Positions 1-10,945 of a stretch of 64,000 nt of DNA are shown one piece after another. The stretch spans positions 32,470,509-32,534,508 of the forward strand of contig NC_135182.1 of the NCBI RefSeq assembly GCF_041146795.1. Direction: 5' to 3'. The position numbers were made by a program, and so were the translations under genes. The notes below the pieces were generated by a model. That model made no database searches. It saw only the letters and a list, made by a program, of their open reading frames with translations, and was not told where the DNA came from. Source of the DNA: Maylandia zebra. Lineage: Eukaryota; Chordata; Actinopteri; Cichliformes; Cichlidae. Within the stretch, counting starts at the first letter, position 1, and the number at the start of each line of letters is the position of its first letter.

Positions 1-2425
1 ACAGAGAGACATTTTCAAAGACGGAGGAAGAGGTGGGAGAGGGAGAGAAAGAGAGAGGGAAAAGGTTCAGGCCGGATCATTGAGTGATGGGACAGCTGTA
101 GACTACGAACATGGTGGAGAAGAAGAGAGCTGAATCAAAGTGAAGGTTAAAATGGAGCGACAAATGAAAACTTCCCAGCATAAAAAGCCCAGCAGCACAG
201 GACTTGTTTAGTCCTCACAGGCTGTAAATGCTGACAAAGCTCTCGTCCAGCTAACGGTTCCACAATTGTTAAACTGATCACATGAAACATGAACATTCAT
301 GTGAATATTGTGTTGCCTGCTTACATGAAAGCACATTTTTTGCAATGTGATTGCTGTAAACATTGTCATACTGTATCATGTGATAGGGATGTAATAGGAC
401 TTCTGCATTATGGTCATTATTTATCTCTAAATGTGTTGGTTTCTCTGATACATACAGTTTGTTAATGAGGTGGTGACACTGGTTTGTTTTTTCTGCGATA
501 TATCGTATGATGTTGCAGATTAATGTGCGGTTTCTGGATTTTTAAAACGAAAGGCCAATTATATTTTTTCCAACAATCAAACAGAAATTGAGACTCAACC
601 AAGACTTGTTTAGTTTAACAGCCTGGTTGTGAGATCCTGTTGCGCAGTTTTGTGTATCTTTTTGTGGACAGTGTCCAAGCATTCAATATTTATGTAGGAA
701 AGGAAATGTTATACGCTGCAGTATTTTTTTGCTGCCTACACTACAAACAATTCTTGTGATCAGCTGTCCAGTTTGCAGACTTCACCACTCTTTTAGAACC
801 CATTTTTCTGTCCTTGGCTTGCACAATCTCTCTTGTTCTTTGATACGAGGAAAAACTGTTATATAAGGACCCAGTCCCTTTTCCCACCAGAAAACACTTT
901 CAATCTTCCAAACTTTAGTGATGTTTAAGTGAGTACAGTGTATCCAGGAGAGATGGTTCTGACATCTTTGCTCACGTAAATGCATGCCACATGTAATATA
1001 TTCTAACAGCAGGAAAGGGCAGTTAGAAACTTAAGCAAGAGTTTCCCTACACACTGGTGCTGACTGCAGAACAATGACAAATGCTGGGGCTGATATATGA
1101 AGGGCAAATTTGAGGAGCAGCTAATGCCATTTTTCAAAGCAGCTGAGGTGGTCAAAGCACTCAGGTGAGCTGAATTTAAATCAGTGCCGGGGATGACAAG
1201 AAGCATGAGAAGAGGTTTTTGTTGATAAGAATGCATTGCACCGGCCTCCGGAGCGTCTCCAGTTAGACATTGAGGAATCTAACTGTAATGCATTCTCAGG
1301 GACTCACCTCAGCTAAATCGGTCAAAAGCAGCGGTTGGCTTAAGGGTGGTTTATTTTCAGCATGCATGGTGGAAATCCAGCTTTTCCACTACATGCTTTT
1401 CTCAAACAACAATGCACCACAAAGGGAGACTATACTTGTATCTTACTGCACGCTTCAGCAGGACAGAACATCGAAGAAAAACAATATGCTTTGCAAGCAC
1501 ACACTGCATTTGGCTGTTTGTGGGTATAAGTTTATTCTTTATTATCTGATTTTGCGATTATATTTTAGGTGTTTTGCCTCAATCTCAGCTTCAATCACAG
1601 TGCCATGCACTGACCTTGAGTGAAATGATAATGATATAAACTGATTTAACATTGAAAAGAACGGTGAGCTATAATAATGATCTTGTGACAATGAAGCCTA
1701 TGGAGCAACTTGCATCCTTTTTGGAATATTAACTGCAACTCCAACCCTGGTGGAATAGATTCACAGACGGATCAGCGGCTGCTCTAGCACGTCATCCCTG
1801 TCCTTGTGTACATGTGCAAAACATGGATGTATACGATGACTGACACTTCACCACCAGCATGGAAAAATTGTTGAAGCTTTGACTTGTCACTGGCAGCACG
1901 TAGCAACAAGTTTGTAGCTAGATTTGTTGGCTTCCATTAAAAATAACTTTCAGACATTTGCTTCTGCCATCAGTCGTGCATCAATACGTGCAGCTACATT
2001 TTTAAAAGCTGCATGGACACATTTGAGATTGATTTTTAGCAAATGCAGTTGCTATTTTGCTCTCCATGTGCGCTGTTTAGCTGCAGACTGGTCAGAGGAA
2101 GATGGTCTATAATCAGACTGCAAATGGAAATCATGAAAGCTTCTTGTCATGAAAACCTTGTCCTTTGCTTTCATATTCTGCATATTCATTTGCAGATGCT
2201 TGTTTATAGAGATTACTGATATTCTAAAGGCTCAGGAACCAATCAAGCACCATAGTGGACTTTTAAGGGAAAACTGGAGGGTTTTTTCCAATTAATTTGA
2301 AGGTTACTTTTGGAAAAGTGTGGTATAAAATATGTTTTAGTGGATTTTCACATGTCAAAACCTGCAAAGTGAATCCAGAAAAAGCTATTCAGTCTGAAGT
2401 AAACCTTTAGACAGATGGATATTAC
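1..2425 (-). other. speg intron 1 (part)
   Basis: This stretch lies downstream of the speg first-exon donor on the minus strand, so it should be intron. No second speg exon was seen: no minus-strand frame resembles the serine/proline-rich segment that follows the first Ig domain in mammalian SPEG. The short open frames here have no recognisable homology. The first 180 bases are purine-rich (GAGA-type) and otherwise unremarkable. Confidence 0.5.
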
Positions 2426-2845
2426 CTTCACCCAGATCCAGTACAGCAAGCACAGCGCTGCTCCGAGCCTCTCCCAGGTGATTGTTGGCAATGCAGGTGT
2501 AGAGACCAGCATCACTCGGTTTGCAATCCCTAATCCATAGCCCTCCGTACTCTTGGTTCTCCATGTTGAGGAGTTCATCGTTATGGTACCAATACAGGGA
2601 AGGCTGTGGATCTCCAGCCACAGTCACCTTCAGACGGATGTCACAGCCTGTCCCCACGGCAGCGTTCCTCATTTTCCGTGTAAAAACCGGTGGGGTTGGG
2701 GTGTGGTAACCAGGTCCTTGAGGTTCCGGGACAACTTGGTCTGGGCTTGCTTTGGACCGTTTTGGGGGGATGATGGGACTTGGTGGTGCCCCTGCTTCAT
2801 CTGCCCCTTTTTTCAGGGTCATTTGCACCTCAGCTTTTCTCATGG
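2426..2845 (-). CDS. speg: speg first coding exon: N-terminus of striated muscle preferentially expressed protein kinase
   Basis: SPEG is a giant Ig/Fn3 protein with two kinase domains that works at muscle triads. The exon reads from ATG at 2843 (MRKAEVQMTLKKG...) for 139 codons plus one base to a GTAATA donor at 2425. The first 50 residues hold a proline-rich stretch (GAPPSPIIPPKRSK) like the human SPEG N-terminus (APPSP..PPKRAK). An I-set Ig domain follows at about residues 52-138, with the key pattern GCDIRLKV, PQPSLYWY, LWIRDC, DAGLYTC and AVLAVLDLGE. The Ig cysteines and the core tryptophan are present. A TTTTAG acceptor-like site lies two bases 5' of the ATG, so a noncoding leader exon may exist further right. 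The open frame continues past 2426, but the splice donor matches the point where the homology ends. The rest of the gene lies outside the window. Other Ig muscle proteins (palladin, myotilin) were considered but lack the PPKR leader. Confidence 0.8.
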
Positions 2846-3718
2846 CTAAAACAGTCTACCTGGACTTTATGATTATATCACTACCTGGGCCTTGTCTTAG
2901 CAAGCCGTAGTCATGCCTTAAAAGGGCATTAGAGGCTACAGGTTACACACATACACACATACATTACAGCTAACATGGTGTTCATGTTTTTGAACATTGG
3001 AGAGATAAATTCATTTTACTTTTACTTTAGAAACACGTCAATAAGATTAAGTGCTCCTTGAATTGCTGTTCTCTAACCGCAGCTGTTGTTTGAAGAAGAA
3101 AAAGAAATTGTTGATCATCAGGTAATTAAGCAGATAGAGATAGCTGCCGCTCTCCTGCCTGAAGGTATTTTTAGGGCAAGACCTACTGGATCATGTTGCA
3201 TTAACGGCTCCCTGGACTTGTCTGTTAGAAGTGACGGTTGCTTCTCCCCCTTCTTTTCGTGGTCTTCTCTGACTTTTCAAACTTTTGTAACCAGTTCCCA
3301 GAAGTGTGTAACGCATTCACTCAGCATTGTGTGAAAGTCTTCAGTGAGATTCCTCTTTATTCCTGGTGGCCTTGAGAGTGTTTCTTGGTTGGCTTCTGGT
3401 TGAATGGAAGCATCAAGTCCTCTCTGGTGAGTCGCACAGTGCCCCCCCCCTCCCACCTTATCCCATGAGTTAAACCGCCCCACTCATGATCTCCCCCTTA
3501 GCTCTACCAGTCAGGGGAAATGACAGTCACAGCCCAGCAAGTCTTAGAACGACAGCTGCATGCTGAACCATCTGACCACTCACTGCTGGGCTCCCGCCCC
3601 CTTGTAATTTTTAGCCAACCTGAGGTCAGTAGAACATGTGAGGTGGCGCAACACTTGGTACACCAGAGGGTCTGCATGGGGCATATGTTCAATTTCTAAG
3701 TCACAGAGTCTGACATTG

Positions 3719-3738
3719 CCCCCCCCCCCCCCCCCCCC
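3719..3738. repeat. poly-C tract
   Basis: An uninterrupted run of about 20 cytosines in the speg upstream region. Such runs can form G-quadruplex or i-motif structures but are also prone to length errors in assembly. Confidence 0.9.
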
Positions 3739-3930
3739 ATTATGTGTAAGGTGTCAAATTTCATGTGTATCATTCAAAACAAATTTATCATTGGAATAAT
3801 TATGTGAGGCAAGAGTTGGACCAATGAAACAAATATTGTAGGAATCCTTAAGTATTTAGTAGCAAAGGTAGCTGAGGTGGCGTCAGAGGTGCTAACCTGT
3901 TGGCTGATGTTGGCTAGTATGTCGCATAAT

Positions 3931-3960
3931 CCCCCCCCCCCCAAAAAAAAAAAAAAAAAA
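3931..3960. repeat. poly-C followed by poly-A tract
   Basis: Twelve C are followed directly by eighteen A. On the minus strand this is poly-T then poly-G. It is simple low-complexity DNA with no adjoining element recognised. Confidence 0.9.
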
Positions 3961-4648
3961 CGTAGCAAAACTGTGCACATTGTTTTCAGAAACCATAGAT
4001 CATATATTAAAAAAATATTAACGTGAGTGTTAATGTTGCATAGCTTGCCCTCCAGTTGGCACTTCCAACGCACAGGACTTTGTAACATCTAGTTAAGGTA
4101 GACCTTAAACAAGTCAATTTATTACGGTCACAAATGTTAGGTCAAAAGAAAAAATATCTGTGGGTTTATCGGAATATCTGTTTTTTTAAATCACCAAATA
4201 CTTCTATCGGTGTTGTTCTTAAAAATCCTTTAGTGGCTGGTCTTATTTTTCTATTAGTCATTACATTCAGTTTGCCATCTGTAATTTATGACTGATATTG
4301 AGTGTTATAAGTGTTGATGGTACAAAGTTTGCCCACCAGTGGGCCCTCTGGAACTTCCCTGCTGGCAATACACATGTTTGAAGTACCTGACACGCACTGT
4401 GGAAACAAGTAACTACACGAAACAAATGGTGGAGACATCTGTTCATGATTGATGTGTCTGAATCATGGACTTAACAACTATCAGCTGATATTTCCCAGGA
4501 TATTGGCTTTTTAAATATCAATTTAATATCAGCATCTTAAAAAGTCTTTATCAGTCGAGCTCTAATTATCAAGCCTGAAGTTGCATTTGCATTTTCAGCA
4601 TCGTAAGTTTGCCTTGGAAATGGGAAATGTCGACATGCCCTAAAGCAG

Positions 4649-5545
4649 ACCTTCCCAAAGTGTGGGGCCCGCCCCCTAGGGAGGGGGAGGGGCGCAGAGC
4701 CATGGCAACAGTATCCCACATTCTTGATTTTTAGTTCACAAACACTTGTTGTAATGACTACTCCTGACATTTTGGAGATGTTAGCGCTTTATACAGTAAA
4801 GTTACAGCGGGATACAAATAACATCAGGCTGATCCTGCCACGATTTGTCCCCCGGTTCAAATCACAGACAAACAGTATCCCACAGTTGTTTGTTTTTAAA
4901 CCCATTTTGCACAGAGAGGCGTTTTTTTTTATTTGATAGCAATGTTGAATATTATTACTCAGGGAAAAAAACAACTACACAAACATAATCACACTGTGAC
5001 GCCTCTGCCTTTGTAAATGGAGGGACAGTAGCTGCCTGTTTGTATGTAAGCTGTAAAACCTGAAGATAGTCAGATTAACAGAAACGTATTTTGTCTCTAT
5101 CTGCCATTCTGCAATTCATCTCATGTAAACAAAAACGTGGCGCACAGCGTGACGTGAAAAAGGGCACATACCTTTGACGTTGCCTGGCGAACTCTGTATT
5201 CCTTGTTCACATGTACACGCAAAAAAGGAGTTTTAAAAAGATCTCCGTTTTCGGTGATTCAAAACGCTGTTCACGTGTGAACGAAACAGCTGCGTTTTCA
5301 AAAATAGCCGTGTAAATGTGGATGTAGCGTAAAAGAGTTAGTAGTTTATTTTCTTACTACCTGTAATTTATTGCAGATTACTTCTATTTGGTTAATTGTT
5401 TACTAAATGTTTGAGTTGTGAAATAAACCACAATGGAGCAAAATATGGGTGTGTGTGGTTGGAGGATGTGTGCGTGCGCGCGTGCACGCGCGGGGGGGGC
5501 GAACATTTTTCTTGTAAAACAAAGGGGGCCTAAAGAATTTATTGT
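4649..5545. mobile_element. degenerate non-autonomous hAT-like DNA transposon (approximate ends)
   Basis: The left end reads CTTCCCAAAGTGTGGGGCCC followed by a G/C-rich stretch. The right end, near 5490-5545, has a GGGGGG run and then CGAACATTTTTCTTG and AAAGGGGGCC. The phrase 'cccaaagtgtgggg' at one end, facing a G-run end, is the usual look of hAT-type termini in fish and other vertebrates. The interior (5150-5330) contains the phrases 'cgttttcaaaaatagccgtg' and 'cgtgtgaacgaaac', which I associate with repeated teleost DNA. There is no transposase reading frame. Exact ends and an 8-bp target duplication could not be fixed by eye. Confidence 0.45.
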
Positions 5546-5859
5546 TTTGTTTGTTTCTTTATTTTATTTACTAATGTTCGATGTTTATCAAACAAATGGT
5601 TTACTTAATAAAGTTTAACATGAGAGACTTATGACTCTGATGTCCAACACTCTATAGACAAGGAAATAAAGTTAAACCTTATAAAACTGACACAAAAACT
5701 GAATCTGGAAGTGGCTTTCCATCAACAAACCCAAATTTAAGTTGTATAATCGTGTATATAATTGTACTTTTATCACAAACCGTGCCCAAAACAGCTCAAA
5801 AAACCTGCGGTCTCCCAGTATTGCTACACATTTAGTGCTAGCATGCTAGCTTTGCACAT

Positions 5860-6049
5860 GTACTTGTCCATTTATATTTATATGTATATTTATACCTATA
5901 TCTCTATCTTTATCTCTTTATCTTAATATTTATCTATCAATATCTCTGTTTTACACTCATTTTATACGAGTGCCTGATGTTTGAGATATATTTGCTGCTA
6001 TGACAACTCAGTTTTCCTCCGGGATTAATAAAGTCTCTGATTCTGATTT
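5860..6049 (+). mobile_element. 3'-end fragment of an L2/CR1-type LINE
   Basis: A/T-rich sequence leads into 'tgctgctatgacaactcag', 'cctccgggattaataaagtc' and 'tctgattctgattt'. This is the characteristic 3' untranslated end and short-repeat tail of abundant fish L2/CR1-like LINEs. Only about 190 bases remain, with no coding part. It lies about 500 bases left of the larger LINE copy on the same strand and is a separate insertion. Confidence 0.6.
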
Positions 6050-6541
6050 ACAATATACATGAATGCTGAAAGAAGCTGCAAACTTCAGCTGCAATGAAAA
6101 CAAAAAAGCCTGACATACATGGAGCAGTTTTGTTGTAAAAAAGGACAAAGCTTGTAAGACCCGGGCAGTGAGAAAAACATGAACCTTTTAATTAACCTCT
6201 TACACCTGGTAGGAAAAAAGGAAAAGCACAAAACCCAAGAAAGCAACGTTTTGGGCTGTAAATGTTAGATTAAAAAGTTTGAAAATCCACTTTCATAGCT
6301 TTTGCATCCTGGATTTGTGAAAACTATTTAAAGTTAGACACAAGTTGGTTAGTTGCACACCTGCAAGTTCTTCCCGGCAAAATAGGAGTTTCTGTGGATC
6401 ATCCAAACTGGCGCTATTTCTGCAAACCCAACAGCCAGTGCCAGTATTGAACCAACATGCTTGTCAGTTATCAAGTAAATTAGATGTTTTTGATCATTTT
6501 GTAATCAAGAGGGCGTAGATATCGCTCCTCCGATCTCAAAT

Positions 6542-8614
6542 ATGGCTGCATTTCTGTGGCTGCAGTCATCAAAACTTCTGCTTTTTCTCCCCTATACAAG
6601 CAAAGTTCACACCATTAACCCAATGGTTCAGAGGAAGGTCGCGCGCTGGACGGATCAATCGGTGGCCGCGTTACAGGACGCACTCGATGACGCAGACTGG
6701 GGCATGTTCAGAAACAGCTCCGATGATGATGTCAACGTGTTTACGGAAGCGGTTGTGGGATTCATCGGGAAACTAGCGGATGATACCGTGGAGACAAAGA
6801 CTATCACAACGTTTCCCAACCAGAAGCCGTGGGTGGATAAAACCATCCGCGACGCTCTGAGATCCCGCACCGCTGCCTACAACACGGGACTCACGACGGG
6901 GGACATGGACCCGTACAAAGCCGCGTCATATAACGTGCGGAGGGCGGTGAAAGAGGCGAAGCAGCGCTACGGGAGGAAACTAGAGTCACAACTCCAACAG
7001 AGTGACTCTAGGAGCCTGTGGCGGGGACTAAGGACAATAACGGACTATAAAGCACCAACAACCGGTATGACGAACGCGGCCGTGACTCTGGCAGACGAGC
7101 TGAACACTTTCTATGCTCGCTTCGAGGCTGCAGCTAAGGTCTCCAACAATGCTAGTGTTAGCGGCGCTAACGGCTGCAGACAGGAAGATACTGCCAGCAC
7201 CAGAAACGTGCTCGTCATCTCCGAGCATGAAGTAAGGAGAGCCTTCAAGAGAGTGAACACCAGGAAAGCAGCAGGACCAGACGGCATCCCAGGTCGTATC
7301 CTAAGAGACTGCGCATACCAGCTAGCTCCTGTGTTCACTGAGATATTCAACATCTCTCTATCTCAGTCGGTGATCCCCACATGCTTCAAAGAGTCCATCA
7401 TTGTTCCTGTCCCGAAGAAACCCCACCCTGCTTCTCTCAATGACTATCGCCCTGTAGCCCTCACCTCAGTAGTGATGAAGTGCTTTGAACGCCTGGTCAG
7501 AGACTTCATCATTTCTTCACTACCAGACACATTGGACCCACTACAGTTCGCTTACCGTCCAAATCGTTCCACAGACGATGCCATCTCTCATCTCCTCCAC
7601 ACATCACTCACTCACTTGGACACTAGAAGGGGGAATTATGTTAAAATGCTCTTCATAGACTACAGCTCTGCATTTAACACCATAATTCCCTCCACACTCA
7701 CCACCAAGCTGGAGCATCTGGGACTCAGCTCATCTATGTGTCAGTGGATCTCCAACTTCCTAACTGGCAGACCACAGGCAGTAAGGATGGGCGGACATGT
7801 CTCAGCCTCCACCACTCTCAGCACTGGAGCCCCCCAGGGGTGTGTTCTGAGCCCCCTGCTGTACTCTTTGTACACATATGACTGTGTGGCCACTACCAGC
7901 TCCACCACCATCATCAAGTTTGCTGACGACACCGTCGTGGTGGGCCTGATCTCTGATAACAACGAGACGGCCTACCTGAAGGAGATTAGGAATCTGGAGA
8001 ACTGGTGCCAGAGGAACAACCTCCTTCTAAACGTCAGTAAGACAAAGGAGCTGATAGTGGACTTCAGCACTAAGCAGGAGAGGAACTACCAGACCCCCGT
8101 CATCAACGAGTGCTCAGTGGAGAGAGTGGACAGCTTCAAATACCTCGGAGTTCACATCACGCAGGACCTGTCATGGTCCTGTCACATCAACACCGTGGTG
8201 AAAAAGGCCCGACAGCGTCTCTACCACCTCAGACGCTTGAGAGACTTCCAACTGCCCTCCAAGGTGCTCAGGAACTTTTACTCGTGCACCATAGAGAGCA
8301 TCCTGGCGGGAAACATCTTAACCTGGTTCGGGAACAGCACCATGCAGGACAGACGAGCTCTACAGAGGGTTGTGCGGTCAGCTGAGCGCACTATCCGCTC
8401 CGAGCTCCCTGACCTGCACTCAATCTACAGCAGGCGGTGCTGGACCAAGGCCAGGAAGATCGTGAAGGACCTCAGCCATCCCAACAACAGACTGTTCTCT
8501 CTGCTGAGGTCCGGAAAGCGATTCCGCTCCCTGAAGACCAACACAGAGAGACTGAGGAGGAGCTTCTTCCCGCAGGCGATACGGTCTCTCAATCACACCA
8601 CTACACAGTACTGA
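6542..8614 (+). CDS. LINE ORF2 fragment with intact reverse transcriptase
   Basis: A 690-codon open frame without stops. The first dozen codons may be flanking DNA. Residues about 25-220 form the ORF2 linker (ARWTDQSV, PWVDKTIRDALRSR). The reverse transcriptase runs from about residue 230 to 510. It shows ARKAAGPDGI-like (RKAAGPDGIPG), PVPKKPHPASLNDYRPVALT, the motif A acid in LFIDYSSAFNT (about residue 371), APQGCVLSPLLY, and the catalytic FADD box (about residue 460). The KYLGVHI motif and a C-terminal basic region (RRLRDFQLP, TWFGNST, RRCWTKARKIV) follow. The product would copy LINE RNA at nicked chromosomal DNA, but the missing endonuclease means this copy cannot be complete. Long openness with an intact catalytic core points to a recent insertion. 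The assignment to the L2/CR1 group rests on motif style and the hexamer tail. Confidence 0.85.
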   Translation: MAAFLWLQSSKLLLFLPYTSKVHTINPMVQRKVARWTDQSVAALQDALDDADWGMFRNSSDDDVNVFTEAVVGFIGKLADDTVETKTITTFPNQKPWVDKTIRDALRSRTAAYNTGLTTGDMDPYKAASYNVRRAVKEAKQRYGRKLESQLQQSDSRSLWRGLRTITDYKAPTTGMTNAAVTLADELNTFYARFEAAAKVSNNASVSGANGCRQEDTASTRNVLVISEHEVRRAFKRVNTRKAAGPDGIPGRILRDCAYQLAPVFTEIFNISLSQSVIPTCFKESIIVPVPKKPHPASLNDYRPVALTSVVMKCFERLVRDFIISSLPDTLDPLQFAYRPNRSTDDAISHLLHTSLTHLDTRRGNYVKMLFIDYSSAFNTIIPSTLTTKLEHLGLSSSMCQWISNFLTGRPQAVRMGGHVSASTTLSTGAPQGCVLSPLLYSLYTYDCVATTSSTTIIKFADDTVVVGLISDNNETAYLKEIRNLENWCQRNNLLLNVSKTKELIVDFSTKQERNYQTPVINECSVERVDSFKYLGVHITQDLSWSCHINTVVKKARQRLYHLRRLRDFQLPSKVLRNFYSCTIESILAGNILTWFGNSTMQDRRALQRVVRSAERTIRSELPDLHSIYSRRCWTKARKIVKDLSHPNNRLFSLLRSGKRFRSLKTNTERLRRSFFPQAIRSLNHTTTQY

Positions 8615-9122
8615 CCCACACATATAGTTCTTACACACACACTGGACTTTCTGGACATTGTTTTTGCACACATTGTTTTTTTGCACAACACTGGTCACTA
8701 TATTCTTCATTTCCAGTTAATACTTGTACAGCTGCTGTTATTGTGTATATATTTATTTATATTTAGATTTCTTCATACATTCTTATATAGTTCTATATTG
8801 TGTATTTTGTTGTACAGTTATTTTATTTTCAACTTTAATTTATATATTTTATCTTATTCTTCCCAGTTAAATTTACCCTTCATTCTAATTTGTGTTGTAC
8901 AGTTATTTCATTTTTAACCTTAATTTATATTTTATTCCTTCTTAGTTAAATTTACCCTTTTTAATTTTTCATATTTATTTCCTATCTTATTCATAGCCTT
9001 TTCCTTTTTTGTTTTCTTTAGGTCACGAGCAGTTGTCCAAGCATTTCACTACATATCGTACTGTGTATGACTGTGTACGTGACAAATAAAATTTGAATTT
9101 GAATTTGAATTTGAATTTGAAT
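6575..9122 (+). mobile_element. 5'-truncated but open L2/CR1-type non-LTR retrotransposon
   Basis: The element covers the C-terminal two thirds of a LINE ORF2 (linker, reverse transcriptase, C-terminal region). About 500 bases of A/T-rich 3' untranslated sequence follow, and a tail of TTGAAT/TGAATT hexamers at 9091-9122 comes just after GACAAATAAA. The endonuclease domain expected upstream is absent, so the copy is 5'-truncated, as is usual for target-primed insertion. Short-repeat tails instead of poly-A are typical of the CR1/L2 group. The 5' boundary is approximate and no clear target-site duplication was found. It sits between speg and the chemokine receptor gene, opposite in strand to both. 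Confidence 0.85.
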
Positions 9123-9762
9123 GGTGGGAACCTTGTGGAGGGGGGGGTTTCCCATCATTTGACTGTGGTGTCTCAGCTGATCAATGAACACGTAAACCTC
9201 CAATGACTCTGCGGTGTCATATCAATCACAAACAAAGGAGCAAAGTGGATGGTTTTATTCATTTCTCATATATACAGACGTTGATGGCAACCATATACAG
9301 ATACAAAAATGTGAATGCATTTCTATAAAAATAACTCAATGTTATGTAATTGATGAACTGATGTTTCACAATCTACCGCCGAATTGTTGCAACTCAGAGT
9401 TCACTGGCAAGGGCTCAGTGTTAATGTTGTAATGCTGCGATGTCGTGTTGAAACGCGACATTTTTTATTTTCTCTTTCTTCAGAATCGTCATTGAAGATG
9501 ACGGGGCGAATTTAACAAAAAAGTGTGTGCAGCAAATCAAAGTTAAATAATAATAAAATAGAATCTAAAGTCTTAAAAAGTATGTACACTAATAATATTA
9601 TTACACAAATTATTTAAAAATATTTTGAAGTCTTTCTTTGACAAATATTAGCTGCAGTACAAATATGAGGATTATCAAAACTAGCAGTTTTCCACACTTT
9701 AATCCCCACATTAAATCTCCCTGATCAGCTGATCTGAGTAGTTTCAAGTGTCTCTGATGTTC
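9123..9762 (-). other. cxcr1/2-like 3' untranslated region and flank
   Basis: A/T-rich DNA downstream of the receptor stop codon. AATAAA on the minus strand occurs at 9464-9469 and again at 9254-9259, giving candidate 3' ends about 300 and 510 bases after the stop. The LINE tail ends just beyond, at 9122. No coding sequence was seen. Confidence 0.4.
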
Positions 9763-10945
9763 TCACATGATTGTAGGCGTGAGCTCCGATGACAGCGAAA
9801 ATCTGCTGCTTCTTGATGTTGACGATCTTTCAATGATTCTTATCTTTGCCATTAACTGCCGTAGCCTCCTTCTGAATTTCTCTCCCAGGAAAGCGTACAG
9901 CACTGGGTTTAAACAGCTGTGAAGCAGGGCCAGACTCTGGGTGACAAACATGGCCTGGTCCACTGCTGTCCTCGCTGGGCACTGATACTCTACTATCTTT
10001 GCCCTGAAAAATGTGTCCACTATCACTACTAGGTGGTACGGCGTCCAACAAAGCAGGAAAGCGAGGACCACGAATATGATAACTTTCATGGCTCGCTGGC
10101 GTTGAAACCCCCCACGGATGTGAAGGAGGCGATGGATGGTGATTCCGTAGCAGGGCAGCATGATGGCCAGGGGGATGAAAAAACCCAAAGTGTGGCGGAG
10201 AATTCTGGTGGCCAGTCGCCACTCATCAGCAGTGCTGGGATCGTATTTTTCAGTGCACAGTACGTGACTAGAGTTGTAAGAGGTGAAAGTGGAGCTGAAC
10301 AAGCCCGGGAGGGACAGAAGCGCTCCGACAATCCAGACGGCGGCACAAACTCCCCAGCTGACCAGCTGTCGATTAGTCCTACGAACCTCCATGGCGCGCA
10401 CAATCACAGTGTACCGGTCCACACTGATGCAAGTCAAGAAGAGAATGGTTGAGTAGAAGCTCACCTCTTGGAGGACAGTGACTATTTTGCACATGGCTTC
10501 TCCAAATACCCAGCCCCGAGTAACCGAGGTGGCCCAGAACGGGAGGGTGATGGCGAGCAAGAGGTCTGCGATCGCCAGGTGGAGGAGGTAGAGGTCAGAA
10601 GGGGTCAAAGGTTGCTTGCTTAAGCTGATCACCAGCCCCACCACCACGTTACCGGGAAGTGCCATCACAAAGATGAGGACATAAAAGACACTGACAACGA
10701 TCATCACAGTATCTGAGATGGTGTGAAAGTTACAGGGCTGGGTGGCGGGGTCAAGTAAAAAGTCTGTGTAATTATAGCTAAAGTTCAGAGCATCGTAAAT
10801 GGCACCAAAATCCTCCCAGGACAATGATGCGTTTGGTTCTGAGGACAAAAAAGAAAAAAAGAAAAGAAAGCATTAAATTATTACAAAGACTTTTCCCAAA
10901 CAGATTTAAGTTGATGAAAGGAGGATGAAAAAACTCACCAGTCAT
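9763..10945 (-). CDS. cxcr2: CXC chemokine receptor of the CXCR1/CXCR2 type
   Basis: A G-protein-coupled receptor for ELR-type CXC chemokines (IL-8 family), acting in the plasma membrane of neutrophil-type leukocytes. There are two coding exons. 10945-10939 holds only ATGACTG and ends at a GTGAGT donor. 10838-9763 begins after a T-rich tract and CAG. Together they encode 360 residues starting MTEPNASLSWEDFGA. Features include an acidic extracellular N-terminus with N-glycosylation sites (NAS, NFS, NYT), seven hydrophobic helices, the first-helix GNVVVGL motif, DLYLLHLAIADLLLA in TM2, a Cys before TM3 paired with a Cys in the second loop (HVLCTEKYD), and DRY as VDRYTVIV. LLCWTPYHLV marks TM6, HSCLNPVLYAFLGEKFR marks TM7, and a Ser/Thr-rich tail suits arrestin binding. 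Length and motifs match fish CXCR1/2. Choosing between the paralogue names cxcr1 and cxcr2 is not possible from one sequence. An AATAAA candidate lies at 9464-9469. Confidence 0.88.

Larger units (their letters stand above)
2846..4648. other. speg upstream region
   Basis: No coding exon was recognised. The stretch should contain the speg promoter or leader exon on the minus strand, but no TATA box or other decisive element could be placed. It carries two homopolymer blocks: C20 at 3719-3738, and C12 followed by A18 at 3931-3960. The short open frames have no homology. Confidence 0.4.
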
